Shown in pieces: positions 12,181-24,345 of a stretch of DNA of 64,000 nucleotides. Numbering within the stretch: position 1 is the stretch's first letter; the number at the start of each line of letters is the position of its first letter. The stretch spans positions 124,001 to 188,000 of the forward strand of contig WNNJ02002401.1 in assembly GCA_012934845.2 (NCBI GenBank). The letters run 5' to 3'. The notes under the pieces are model-generated. The model did no database searches. It worked only from the letters and a program-made list of their open reading frames with translations, and had not been told where the DNA came from. Source of the DNA: Pomphorhynchus laevis (taxonomy: Eukaryota; Acanthocephala; Palaeacanthocephala; Echinorhynchida; Pomphorhynchidae). A program made the translations under genes and the position numbers.

Positions 12181-13739
12181 TGGATGCGCCGCCTGGATAC
12201 TCGAACTGCTTGGTGGACACCAAGAGATAGAGATTTTGTCAAACAGAAGCTGGCTTATAAGACAACTTTGTCAGATACATCAGTGGAAGCTGTAGACAAA
12301 TACCGAAGGGCAAAGAGAGCTTCAGCTCGAGCAGCTACGGAAGCGAAGAAGGCGGATTGGGATAAGTTTAGAGAGCACTTAGAACTTGATTATGTCAACT
12401 TCGAAGATGTTCTGGAGGACAATCAGGAACCTTCGTGTTGAAAAGCAAAACCTCCTCGAAATATCTACGACAAGAGATGATCTATGCTGATTGACAATGA
12501 AGATTGTTGGTTGTTGGAAAGAGCATTTTAGGAGTCTCCTTAATCCGATCGATATGCCTTATATTGTAGAAGTAGAGCCTTTAGAACAAACGGAAGAGCT
12601 TAACTCTTTATAAGATGTCATTGCTGTTGTTAAAACACTTCGTGATAGTAAGTCTTCAGGAGTAGACGAGATTTGACCATAATCTTTATAGGCTCTCGAC
12701 GTTGTTGGCATGAAGTGGCAAACACGGATCTTCAACGTTTCATTGAAGTCGGGCAAGGTTCTTAGTGAGTGGCGAAATGGGGGGGATGGTACCGATCTTT
12801 AAGAAAAGTAACCGAATAGTGTGTCCCAATTATCAGGGCATCACTCTTCTTAGCCAAACTGGTAAGCTATTTGCTAGCATTCTTGAGTTAATGATGAGTT
12901 AATGATATGACCTATAGTTGAAGGACAGTTGCAAGAGGAACAATGCGGCTTTCGTCGAGGTCGTTGAACTACGGATCAGCTCTTTACTCTATCAACTATC
13001 CTTGAACGGTCTTGGGAGTTCGCTCAACCGGTCTACATGTGCTTTGTAGATTTGGAGAAGGCGTTCTACCGAGTTCCGCGAGAGAGGTTTTGGGAGGTAC
13101 TAAGGGAGTGTAGAGTAACACACTATCTTCGGGTAGCTGTGGTTTTTCTGTATGAAGAAAGTATGAGTTGTGTTAGTGCTCTAGGTGAGAAGTCTATATC
13201 ATTTCCAATGGCGTTGAGCTTCGTCAGGGTTGTCCTTTATATCCACTTACGTTCCTTGTTTACATGGACAAAATTTCGAGAGGGGCTGCTCTGGCGGATG
13301 CCGGTCTTCAGTTCGGTTCCATCAGAATACCATTTCTGCCTTTTGCAGACGACGTTGCTTTGTTGACTTCTTGTCCTGAGGACTTACAATGCCTAATAGA
13401 TCGATTCACGATGGAATGCCAAGCGGGAGTGATGTTGATTAGTACCTCCAAGACTGTAGATATGTCTTCGTCTCAGATTCAGGTGCCAATGTCAATCCCG
13501 ATTGGGGAAAAAGTTATTCCTGATGTGGAGGATTTTAAGTATCTTGGGGTATTGTTCTCGAGGGACGGCAGGAACACCAAGGAGATTGAGAAGCGGATTT
13601 GTGCAGCAAACGCAGCAATGCGTTCTTTGTACAGGTCTGTCGTGGTGAAGCGGGAGTTGAGTTTTCAAACAAAGCTTTCGGTTTTCCACGCAATCTTCGT
13701 TCCCATCTTAACCTATCGTCATGAGCTACAGAGTAAAAA

Positions 13740-14190
13740 TATTCGATAACAATTCGAATTATTTAATGCAAATTGAACAACAATTCGCATTATTTAATGC
13801 TTGCCGTTAATTTATCTATTTCTAGTAAACTTTGAACATAAAGACCGTAAATTGGGAAGTTATGCAACTTTGAATTGCAAGGATGTGCACGTATAAAGGT
13901 AAACCAATAACTGATTGCGTTCACTGCAACTTAAAAACATTGTATATAAAATACCACTCAGGTGAAATAGGATTGGGTAATTTTCAGACTGAAAAAACTA
14001 TCAGGACTGAACGCAAAAGATTTTAATTAATTATGAGGTATTTATTAAATAATATTTACATAGAAATAAATATTTTGTTAATTAATAAAATTGACTTTTA
14101 TACACACAAATCACGGGTTTAAACAGGAAATAATCCTATTGAAAACAACAGATATTTTCAATATGGAAAATCATTAAATTCTTCTGATAA
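13740..14190. other. AT-rich spacer downstream of the carrier gene
   Basis: Holds the likely 3' untranslated region of the mitochondrial carrier. A short direct repeat of AACAATTCGNATTATTTAATGC occurs at 13750 and 13782. Nothing else was seen. Confidence 0.4.
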
Positions 14191-14192
14191 AT

Positions 14193-17100
14193 TCATGTAT
14201 TCTTAAGGTAGGCAAGGAAAAACTCATACACGCTCATTGTTACAGCAACGTTTGGAATTTGGCGGATAAAACTTGTCTTTAATCCAGCGTATAAAGCTTT
14301 AATTCCTTCCTCGCGAACGATCGTCCGACATGTTTGCCAGACAGAGCTATACACTTGTTGCATATTGGGCTGTCTCTGTCTAGTGCGTATTACTTCGTGT
14401 GGATAAAACATTGTCGAGGCAAGAAGTTTGCATGCAACGGCTGAACCTGAAATCTTATACAAGTCATTGTTACCGCTAACATCCATTTTGGATTTGAGTT
14501 TTTCATAGGATACAAAAAAGAACATTCCCTCGAGTGCTCCAAAGTATGAAGCTCCGATGCCACGATAAAATATTCGCAAGCCTCCTTCGTGGAATGCACA
14601 TTTTATTACATTAATGATATCGGACTTATGACTAAATAGGAACATGTATTTTTTCAAATTTTGAAATATTTTTCAATAACTAAATAAAATGTGATGTTTT
14701 TAAGGTACATGGTAATTTACTTAAAAATCGTCCACTAGCATTAATGAAATATACTTATATCTTTCATATTACTTATATCTTTCATTTGACTTAAATTTAA
14801 ATTTTACAAAATTCAAATAATTTAAAATAAAATTTAATTTTTAAATTAAAGTTTTTATTAAATTTTTTTTATTAATAAACTTTTATTTTATAAATATTAT
14901 TGCGGGAATGACAATATTCCAAAATTAATCAAATAAATCAAATTAATGAAATTAAATTACATTTCAAAATTTTATCTAAAATTTAAAAGGCAATACAATG
15001 CAAATTGATTCTTTTCAAATCAATCTCGTCATTTTGTAGATGTTTGTGGATAAGCAATACTAGCTTAATACGTTATAACACCATTTAATGTGTACATAAT
15101 TGAAAAGTGATTTATTTATAACAAATTCGAGAATTTTAGAAATTATTTAAATCGCAAAATAATTAGGAATAATAAATATTTTTTCTAGTTCAGGAAAATA
15201 AAAGTCCTCTCAAACCCTTCAATAAAGTATTTTGGAAATACATATCCTTTTGTGGCTGAAATGTCAATGCATTTGCTTGTCCTGGTCGAACTTTTACATT
15301 GCATCGCTATCGTACAAATAACGGGGTTAACAACAACGACAAAAAACAAGTGGAAATGCGACAAAACTTGTAATTTTTCAGGGAAGGTTTTTTTAGTGAA
15401 AGAAATTTAAAGGACACCGTCACATGTAATTAATTAATTTATTGGCGATTGCCATAGCTTTATTGACTCATCGATTTCCAATGGTACATTGTTCACATCG
15501 GTTCATTAAGTGTAACTATATTTCCAGAATATGAAGGGGAAATTAAAATTATTAGATTAATATAAATTAGAATATAAAATAAGAATTTACTATTATTACA
15601 CTGTGCTGTTCCACAGCACAGGATAGTACAACACAAGACAGCAAAGTGCCGTCCTGTGAAGCAGCTAGTTGAAATTCTTTATGATGAATTAACCGTCACA
15701 ACATGCAGTGAATTAATAATTTACTGCATAATACGGCGAAGGAGTCAAACATTAATGAACCAAATACGTCAAATGTTCGTCACGTTACAAAATGTAATTT
15801 ATTCTTCACATTCAAATGAGTTGAATGTGATGAATATAAATTATAAATATGAAAGATTATTGTAAATATTTAATTCAATCTAATAATGTAAAGAAGATTT
15901 TTATTATCGTAAATAATTTCACCTCTTATGGCTTACACCTCTTTAGAGTTAACAATTGCAATTAGTTCGTTTTTTAATACAAAAAAGTGTCATTATTAAA
16001 ATTATAAAATTCCCAAGAAATAAAATATATTTTGTCAATTAATTAATATTTTTTATTAATATTATTTTAAATAACAAAAATGTTTAAATTAATTAATAAT
16101 TTTGAAAGAAATAGAGCACCTCCGACATCAGTGTATTAAGGTGATGTACAAGCACCACACGCTTGTTCAATGCTAGCTAAAGCGTGAGCATAAGCTCTAG
16201 CGCTTATGCTAGAATACGTCATATATTCACAACCTACGTAAATATTCACATATAATGATACGCCAATATTTATACATCAATATTCACATAAAGTGGCTAT
16301 ATGAATGTACAGCACATGTAGTACATCACAAGATAGCGAAGTGCTGTCCTGTGAAGAAACTAGTTGGGATTCTTTCAGATGAATTAACCGTCACAACATG
16401 CAGTAAATTAATAATTTTGTAATAATTTTATCATCTTATCTTTCTGAATTAAAAACTAATTGATTGTTATTACTAAAGAGTTCGTAAAGTGGCAAAAGCT
16501 TGATAATATTTCCTTTACAGTGTTTGATTAAATTATTGACTTAGCAAACACTTGAATTAGATTGCACTAAACGCGAACATTTTTATTAATTCTTCTATAA
16601 AGGGAATAAAGAAAATAACTTGGACACAATAAAATGTGGATTAACGAGCTTCTTTAATAAAGTTTAGTTGTGGTTCTGGAAACAAGTTAATTAATAGTGA
16701 ATCTTTTATTATTTTGTTAAGCCGTAATGAAATAGTGAAGGCTGTTTTATACGTATCTCAATTCACACAATTCTGAATGCGAATAATTTTGAAAAATCTA
16801 TGTCATCAACATGGTCGATAGTACTTTGTATTCTAAATTTACACAGTTTTTCTCGGTTGAGTTTAATATTGTTCAACGTAATTACTGTACAATTTTGCAA
16901 GCAATCTCATTTTATAGATGAAAGCGCCATGCTTTTACAATTGTCTTACAAGCAACGCTATTCATCGAACAAGTGCACTAAGCTAGCCGAAAACTGCTTT
17001 CTCGCAAGCAGTAATAATCCGGATGAAAATTTATTTTTCTTATCGGTGTTTGCGGGCTGCAGACACCGACAGCGAAGATGATGCTTACTAATTTTAATAA

Positions 17101-20100
17101 AACTATGTTTTAGAATAAAGATAATTAGTTGAATACCCAATAATAATATTGTCTACCCCTTGATAAGCTGAAGTCTTGTCCGGACGAAGAACAACGGCGT
17201 AACGGCAGTGGTTGTTATCAAACCTTAATTAAAGCATAAATTAAAATATTAAAAAACAGTTGTAATTTACTCGCGGTGCAAGAAGCGCAAAGATGAACAT
17301 GTGAGCGATTCTCCTCACAATTAAACAGTTTAGAAAACATTTCCTTGTGATTTGCATAGAAGTGAAAATAAATAGCTCTAAACAAGGAAACATTGTATAG
17401 AAGCCAGAATAAAATTTTATAAATATCGGTGCACTAATGTACCTACAAGTCTTCACCTGCATGGAACGATCCCTGATAATGTCGGGAGTAATCCTTTAAA
17501 CATCCCTCGTACACCTTCTGTTTGAAGGATATTTCTATTGAGCATTAAAAGAAGATTACCTTACAATAAAAATAGCTTATTACCGTAAACATGTGAAAAT
17601 AGCGTAATGTCGGTTCGTCTTTGTAATGCCAGTCAACTTGAGATCAGACGATTGTAATCTTGTCTTTAATACATCAAGCGGACTTACAACAATGGATGAA
17701 ATACATCCAGCCAAGCTAAGCATAATATAGTATACTCTACATAAATATTTTAATTAAATAAGTTAGTTTTAATTAAATAGCGCAAAGTACTTTTGTAGTA
17801 ACGTGTTTATTATGTATAAATAAAGTATACAATTATTTTCGGCTATTTTATTTAATAAATTTTAATTAACTAATATAAAATATATATTTTATAATGTATT
17901 TAATGTATTATAATTAATTATATTTAATGTATTATATTTAATATATTATAATGTTCTATTTTATAAAATTTTATTTTATAAACTAAAAAAGAATATTTTT
18001 AAATTTTATCAAAACGTATCATAGAAATACAGTTTGATAACTACATTGGTTCCATTTTAATTTATTTGCTACGTATCTAGCTGCAACTTATTCTAATTTA
18101 AGTTTAACTAAATCGATTTTAAAAACTGCCTTTATGCAACACTTTGAAATCCCATCTGATTAGATCGAAAATTAGTGAGATTAAATAATTTTTTAAACAA
18201 ATTAGTGTTATAAAATGGTTTTCGCAAGAATTGTCCCATTACTTAATAAAGCCATTATCGCCAGGGACAATAACTTATTATATGTGGGTGAGAATTACGC
18301 CAAGGTAGTTTTAATTAAGGTAGTTTTAATCAATTAACTTTAATTGAGGTAGTTGTAAACTTTACATAAAAATCATTGTTGATTTTCATAGTTCATCTTT
18401 GTAATTCATTCTGCACACAAATAAATGTTAAATGTCCGTGTGCAGCCGCAAACGTATAAATTATTTATTAATTATTTATATAAATTATTTATTAATTATT
18501 TATAATTTATAAATTATTTATACAAACATAAATTATTTTCATAAAGTTCATTCGTTACATTTAGTAGCTTTGGAAGATACAATGAAATTATAATATTTTA
18601 AAAATAAAAAACAAACTAGATTTTTGAACTAATTAAAATCTTCAGAATAAATGAAAAAATATGAAAGAATTAAAAATTTTCAAATTTTTCATAAAAGAAA
18701 TAAAATTATAAAAAATATTAAACTTCTGATATCACAATTTTAATAAATGAGCAACACAATAAACTTTCTGCTTAATTGATATATTACTTAAGTTTGTGAA
18801 TCATACATTGAATTGTGCAATTTATATATTAAATTGGGTCAATGAGCCGAAATCTAATAACACGATTCAATGATGTAAAAATGATAAAATTAGAAGAAGA
18901 AAAAAAACAGGAAGTGAACAAAGCTGGTTCTTTATTTTTTTCTTTATGCTGAATGACGAATATTGAAGTATTAAAAATAATACACCAAAGTAACCTTCAA
19001 CTATTGATTAAAAATAATAATTCCAAATAATAAAATATTATAATTACAGACTTCAATACACCCACTTTACAAAGGTAAATTTTGTACTTTTTCCAATGTA
19101 TTATACATACATTTTATTACAACACGAAATGAGTCAGGCTGGATGTAAAGGCTCTAATAAGTAATTGATATGAATTATTAAACTACTACGATTAGATTTC
19201 ACTTCGTAAATAGCTACAAAGCACAAAGAAAGGCTCTATACTTTCCTGTTAGTATTAATTTAAAGTTGTATTGAAATTCTTATTAATATAACGTCACCAG
19301 TAGTTTTCAATTCATATATGTGGAGTGACGAATCTTAGCATCTACGCTAGAGTTTTGCTCGTGCTTTGTAGCTAGAGAGCTTTTGCTATTGATTTGTGTT
19401 TCAGCTATATACAAGCGTATTGCCTGTTCAGCAACCTTAGTAAACTGATGAAGGAAGGAACGATAGCACATGTGCTGTCCTGTGAAACCACTGCTTACGC
19501 AAACCATACCAGATGTAAGGCTGGTCACCGGTGGAGGAGCGTGCACTTAGTGAATTCCTTTCAGAGCTTAAATGAGTATTAAGTACTGTCGACGTTGTGT
19601 AGCTACATGGCCACACTGATGAGACCACCCTGTAGTGATGAGTAGACTAAGGTCGAAACGCCCCATTGGGGGCTAGGCGTCTGTGGTAGGCGCATTCCGG
19701 GTTAAGCTTCCCGACGAAGATTGTAAAAAAGCATGCAGTTTTATACTTTCCTGTTCGTGTTAATTAAAAAGTCGTATTGAAAGTCTTTCCTATTAATATG
19801 ACGTCACCAGTAATTTTCAATTCATATAACTACTATATGTGGAGTGACGAATCTTAGCATTGGCGCTAGAGTTTTGCTCGTGCTTTGTAGCTAGAGAGCT
19901 TTTGCTATTGATTTGTGTTTCAGCTGTATTCAAGCGTGTTGCCTGTTCAGCAACCTCAGTAAGGTGATGAAGGAATGAACGATAGCACACGTGATGTCCT
20001 GTGAAGCCACTGCTTAAGCAAACCATACCAGACCAAACCATTTGGATAATAAAATGCAAAGTTTTGAAAGCATAGATTAAAATTATTTTAATGTAATCTT

Positions 20101-21701
20101 CATGGTAACATCATATTATATTATCCACATAATTTAATTATGCAAATAAAATTTTATAAATTAAATATATGTTGATGATAATTAGGCATGATTCGATAAC
20201 CGTATTAGCAGTTTATAAAAAATTTATAAATTAATTAATAATATGAATTTTAAATGATAATTAGTCATCATCATTCGTTGTTTCGCATCACAGCTTTAAA
20301 TTATGTTGTTCATTACATAAATATGGTACATTGAATAAACAATGTAAATTCTATATTTGTATATAGTTAGCTCGTGCAATATTGAACTTAAGCGAACATT
20401 TCGGCAGATTTGAGTATAGTCGTCACACCTACAATATTACTATCTACAATCTTAAAGATTTCAGATAACATATAGCCACGTAATTTTAATATTACTTTAT
20501 ATAAATTTTAATATTACTTAATATAAATTTTAATATTTTTAGCATAAATTTTAATATTTATATTGATAATCTAAAGGGATACATTTACAATGTGCAATAA
20601 ATATATTAATTTTTAAACTATTCATTTAATTCTTTAAACATATGCAATTAAGAGATAGTATAATTGTGCCAAAATGTAAGAAAATAATTTTGAATTTTCG
20701 AATATAGCAACTGTATATCATCAAATAATTTAATAATTTCAGAAAAGGTTATATTTCAAATGTCTTGTTACAATTAATACATGTTCTTAACAGTCTTAAT
20801 AGGTTAATAGTTGAGTCAAAAATATTATTAAACATTTTGATTTATGATATTTGATATGCGCAATTCACTTAAGAATTGATTCAGTTAGCTGATCTGAGTT
20901 AGAGTATTCTCCTGAAGACTTCTATTCGTTATTCGGATACATTGTATATTTATTATTAGTCAATTTATTAAAATGTATTCTTATTTTAAATTTCAATTAT
21001 CAATATTAACTTGATATAAATTAATTATTATTTATTATTTAATTATTTGAATTAATAGCATTATTTATAATGATTATTGAAACATAATTAGATAATATAA
21101 TAATGAAGAGTGGTCCCGCTTCATCATCGGGTGCCCCAACGTCTTTCGACAACGCGATCTTGTGGCTTTGACGTAGATAATATAATAATATAGATAATAT
21201 AATAATATAATATAATAAGTTAATTTTATAAACATAATTATATAAGTTGCATTCATTCAACCTTTACGGTGAATATAAATATTAATAATTAATATTAATA
21301 TTAATTAATAATAATTAATAAATAATGTATCAATTAATAAATAATATAAAATATATATTATAAAAGATATTATTATAAAAAATATTAATTGGAAAAGGTC
21401 AATAAGTCTAAAGTCTCGGTTATCGATTTAAAATGCTTCATAGGATTGAAAAGCATTCATTACTGAAAACTTAAGCGATGATTGCATATTTAAAATATAA
21501 GTAGATCATGTGTTTAATAGATCTATAGAGGATTCATCAGTTGATTTTTAAAATTCAAATTTAAGACTTGGTTAACATTTACCTGCCAGCTACAAGAGGT
21601 GCACTAAAATACGAGGAGAGAATGAATGACTCAGCTTGTGACAATGGAAATTTTCGATCATCATTTTTCATAACGGCAACTGTCGCAGCACTTGATTGCA
21701 T
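14193..21701 (-). CDS. SLC25A36: Mitochondrial carrier, SLC25A33/36 (pyrimidine nucleotide) type
   Basis: Six exons join in phase to a complete 313-residue protein: 21583-21701, 17584-17715, 17457-17534, 17271-17377, 17157-17223, 14193-14631. All borders are GT..AG. The protein has the three-repeat carrier fold. Repeat 1 has VAGSLAGCISSIVVSPLDVL and KTRLQSS, then EGVRGMFKGLLPTLSGIVP.RAIYF. Repeat 2 has TPLFFVRTRLQL, where the usual acidic residue is replaced, as it is by Trp in SLC25A33/36 (NPIWMVKTR). Repeat 3 has YPHEVIRTRQRQ and ends QIPNVAVTMSVYEF. The PHEV(I/V)RTR signature and the RAIYF block place it with the inner-membrane pyrimidine nucleotide carriers. Introns 2-4 are 49, 79 and 47 nt. 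Intron 1 (3.9 kb) and intron 5 (2.5 kb) are packed with repeats. The exact substrate is inferred. Confidence 0.88.
14632..15595. other. Carrier intron 5, unique AT-rich part
   Basis: No coding or structural signal was recognised apart from the splice acceptor at 14632. Confidence 0.4.
15600..17045 (+). repeat. Dispersed 1.45-kb repeat, copy A (inverted relative to 36.3-37.75 kb)
   Basis: It is nearly identical, in reverse orientation, to 36290-37750, with the shared part ending at AATCCGGATGAAAATTT (about 17035). It includes an internal subrepeat (GTTAACAATTGCAAT and AAAATATATTTTGTCAATTAA), the block GCACCTCCGACATCAGTGTA, and the block GTGCTGTCCTGTGAAG also found in the hammerhead repeat at 19.2-20.0 kb. 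A 77-codon open frame starting at 16800 (MSSTWSIVLC...) is conserved without residue changes in both copies. No transposase is present. It lies in carrier intron 5. Confidence 0.8.
17716..19215. other. Carrier intron 1, proximal AT-rich part
   Basis: Mostly low complexity. A plus-strand ATG frame at 18214-18289 (MVFARIVPLLNKA) followed by GTGAGA resembles a first exon with a mitochondrial-type leader, but no continuation was found. Confidence 0.35.
19220..20045 (+). repeat. Tandem pair of a hammerhead-bearing repeat unit
   Basis: Unit 1 (about 19220-19735) and unit 2 (about 19735-20045) share TATACTTTCCTGTT, CGTCACCAGTA, TGGAGTGACGAATCTTAGCAT, GCTCGTGCTTTGTAGCTAGA and GATAGCACAYGTGMTGTCCTG. 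Unit 2 stops at ATACCAGA, before the ribozyme part. Open frames on the reverse strand are the same in both units and look like chance. The unit shares its TGCTGTCCTGTGAA block with the dispersed repeat at 15.6 and 37 kb. Confidence 0.8.
19611..19686 (+). ncRNA. Hammerhead ribozyme, type I
   Basis: All conserved parts are present in order. Stem I 5' strand CCACA (19611-19615) is followed by the core CTGATGA (19616-19622). Stem II is GACC (19623-19626) with GGTC (19651-19654), closed by a 24-nt loop. The core GAAA (19655-19658) follows. Stem III is CGCC (19659-19662) with GGCG (19676-19679), extended by CC/GG with a small bulge. The cleavage triplet GTC is 19679-19681, and stem I 3' strand TGTGG is 19682-19686. 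Predicted cleavage is after C19681. The G-C closing pair of stem II and the A-U pair of stem III are kept. Type I hammerheads of this kind are known from small retroelements and Penelope-like elements of animals. Confidence 0.85.
20046..21582. other. Carrier intron 1, distal part with dispersed AT-rich repeats
   Basis: Contains tandem ATAAATTTTAATATTA units (20478-20560), a copy of the TTATTAGTCAATTTATNAAAATG repeat (about 20955), and a 70-bp GC-rich island (21104-21174) inside ATAATATAATAAT microsatellite. Confidence 0.5.
21104..21174 (-). other. Small GC-rich island in AT microsatellite
   Basis: On the minus strand it encodes QSHKIALSKDVGAPDDEAGP in an open frame. The flanks on both sides are GATAATATAATAAT repeats. 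It is probably a scrap of a mobile element, but the family is not recognised. Confidence 0.35.
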
Positions 21702-22285
21702 TAATAAAACATCTCAAATTAAAAAATAAAATTGTCATAGTGGATTTTCATTCCGGAGTACATTTTATAAAAAAATCTTTTTAGATGTTTTCTAAATATT
21801 TTATAATTATAAAGTTTTATTGACTTTCAATAATATTTAAGCAGCTTTTATTTAGTTTTAATTTATTCAATTAAAATTTTTTTAATTTTATTATGTGTCA
21901 ATTTAATTCATTTTTGAATTATCTGCAATTTATCGAATTATAGTCAAATAACTATATAAAATAATATTACAATTTAGAAATCAGTTTCGTTTGCATGATT
22001 GATATAAGTTAATAAAACTCATTCGTCACGTATCTACATATATATTTATTCAGATATTTATTTTAAGTTGTGGTTTCATCTATAAGACACTAATCTACAA
22101 ACCCACAAACACCGGTAATGTCAAGTTTAAATTCTAAAAAAATGGATATAATTAGGTTTTATATTTGATTTAATCCTATTAGAGCAAGAAAAAAATAAAT
22201 TGGCACCTCGAAAATTACGGAGGCGTTGCGAATATTTTGATTTGTAGAATAGTTTTATATTAGATTTTTATAATTGTATTCTTCT

Positions 22286-22414
22286 GATTGTGGCACGGCA
22301 TTATCATCACAGGTATAGTTCCTATTCTTGATACAGCAGGACGCTACTATTAGTAGCGTCCTGCTGTATCAAGAATAGGAACTATACCTATGATGATAAT
22401 GTCGTGCCACAACC
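22286..22414. repeat. Near-perfect palindrome, 64-bp arms
   Basis: The left arm 22286-22349 and the right arm 22351-22414 are reverse complements around a single T at 22350 (CTACTA-T-TAGTAG). One mismatch is visible, in ATCATCAC/ATCATCAT. Such a structure extrudes as a cruciform, or gives a long RNA hairpin if transcribed. Confidence 0.9.
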
Positions 22415-23778
22415 AAAAGAATTTCAGCTTACAGATGCAATCAAGTTAAATTTTTCTTTTAGATTTATCAATTAGCATAGAAACAAGGTATACTTTTGGA
22501 TAAGCAAATACTGGAGAAGCAGCAATATGGAATGAATGAATAATGAATGATTAATAAATCAATTGAACATACTCAAATTTGATTGAATTTTTTATATTTT
22601 TATTCCATATGGCGATACAAGCATATTTTTGTGTATGAGACAACATCGTTCTAAAAACGCGTACGTCAGTTTTTAGACCTTATCTGAAATATGTTTACAC
22701 ATTGGCTTCAATGAATTGATACTAACAAAGTGAGTTAAATCGACTTTGCGACTATGATCTAAATTATGCTGTAAACAACTAGCGAATGATGCTATTAATG
22801 ATTTTATCCATCCATTTCGGCTTTGTGACGAAATGAATGGATAATATTTCAAAATGTCGGAATATTTCAAAATGTTTCTATCAACGATCGAGCATATCTA
22901 TGATGTCAATCACCAAGTAGATAGTTGTTAGAATTAATTTTAAATAAATTAAAATAAGTTATTGAATAAATTAAATAAGATACAATAAATTAAAACAATC
23001 ATCAAATAAAATAAATGAATTTATTAAATAAATTTCACGTAATATTTTTGCGTCAAAACCGCTTCGAACATACACCAAGTTTCCTCTTGATCCATTCTAC
23101 TTAGGCATATTTCACAATCTCTCGGGTCTCAACGCTCAGGTGCAGTAGGCAACAATTACATTATCGTCGGCATTAATTATCTAAGACAAGTTGTGTGTTA
23201 TAAGATTTCGCGATATATAATCATGATCATTCTCGAGTCATCTTAGACCCGACATATTATTGACCTGCAAACACTCTCTGAACAGTATCCAACCTTAGAT
23301 CCGCGTTCACCATGGCTTTGTGTCTTTGTTCCATGTATTTTTTTATGCTGCCAAAATATTACGAAAACAAAAATGCAATGGCTCAACACCATTTAATTCA
23401 GATTAGGAAGTCCAGTCCACCTCACCACTATCTTTCAAGTTGCATTGTTATTACCAACATATTCATTAAAATCACATACAAATAAAAGGGAATCTTTTAC
23501 ATGCAGAATGCTCAGTAATAACTAGAGCTAATTCACGAGTATTACGAGCTAGTGTAAAGTGCATATGAACAGACAATCATTATTCACTTTCCTCTTTTGA
23601 CTAATAACCTTAGAGAAACTAGTTTTCGAAAATTGTAGTAAACTTATCGACTAGTGCGTCGAAACCGAGGGCTTGGAAGTATCACCAATTTTGCTAGTCG
23701 TAATTTGCTAGTTTAGAAAGAACTGCATTGAAGAAGGTATAAAAGGGTATAATAGAAGAGGGTATAACGTATATGCTA

Positions 23779-23822
23779 GAGGGTTGATTACCCAATTTTA
23801 CTATAGGGTAATCAACCCTATG
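23779..23822. repeat. Hairpin, 14-bp stem
   Basis: AGGGTTGATTACCC and GGGTAATCAACCCT flank a short AT loop. No gene follows, so a terminator role is not implied. Confidence 0.7.
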
Positions 23823-24141
23823 GTAGAAGAATGTTGATTACGAGTATGAGTGCTGAAGTAGTTAGCTGTTTTGACACTTGTTATGACCCCATCTACTATC
23901 ACTTGATTTAATATGCTGTCTCGCTTTTAGAAAAAAGTCCTATTCGTTAGATTAACAAGAAAACTGAAATGCTCATACCAACGATATGAAATTACCAACG
24001 AAATGACCAACGATATGCCATGCACGTCAACAATATTATTTGGCATCAACATCCATCTGTCTAAGACAACTCTTGTATAAGACAACTTTTTCTACTTCCA
24101 AGCAAGAGGAATTGTTTGTCTCACAAATAATCTTAGGAGTT

Positions 24142-24345
24142 GACCTATCATTGACTGTAAACGATCACATAGTGATCGTTTACATATTGATCGCTTAACC
24201 TATCATTGACTGCAAACGATCACATAGCGATCGTTTAGTGATGGTTTACATAGTGATAGTATTACCTATTATTGGCTGTAAACGATCACATAGTGATCGT
24301 TTCACCTATCATTGACTGTTAAGGATCACATAGTGATCGTTTCAT
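24142..24345. repeat. Palindromic minisatellite
   Basis: About four units of 45-60 bp each contain CCTATCATTGACTG followed by the palindrome AAACGATCACATAGTGATCGTTT, with small changes between units. Each unit can form its own hairpin. Confidence 0.85.

Larger units (their letters stand above)
9182..13735 (+). mobile_element. RTE-type LINE, interrupted and 3'-truncated
   Basis: The plus strand encodes the single long protein of RTE elements in pieces. The endonuclease starts with HAGTWNVISLAG (about 9645), then SSFVAERFNPLN, ITVLCAYAPNI, RVGSDSNTWKGVLG, and CTWHKDSLSQRSIIDFVI up to about 10300. The host-side linker RRLDTRTAWWTPRDRDFVKQ resumes at 12184. The reverse transcriptase follows with VDLEKAFYRVPRERFWEVL (13040), PFADDVALLTSCPEDL (13330) and FKYLGVLFSRDGR (13535). 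Several frameshifts and stops break it, and the coding sequence ends abruptly near 13735 without the usual C-terminus. A pogo-type transposon lies within it at about 10556-12180. Confidence 0.9.
21702..24140. other. Intergenic region, no gene supported
   Basis: Holds a near-perfect palindrome (22286-22414) and a hairpin at 23779-23822. It also holds an unidentified minus-strand open frame at 22673-22870 (DILKYYPFISSQSRNGWIKS) without family signal. The more mixed-composition stretch 23040-23720 has many stops in all frames and looks like a decayed mobile element. Confidence 0.4.

Noticed and set aside
18045-18055. Tiny first exon (MEP) that fits the phase of carrier exon 2
   Set aside because: The exon at 21583-21701 also fits and supplies the missing first-helix residues of the carrier family, so it is preferred.
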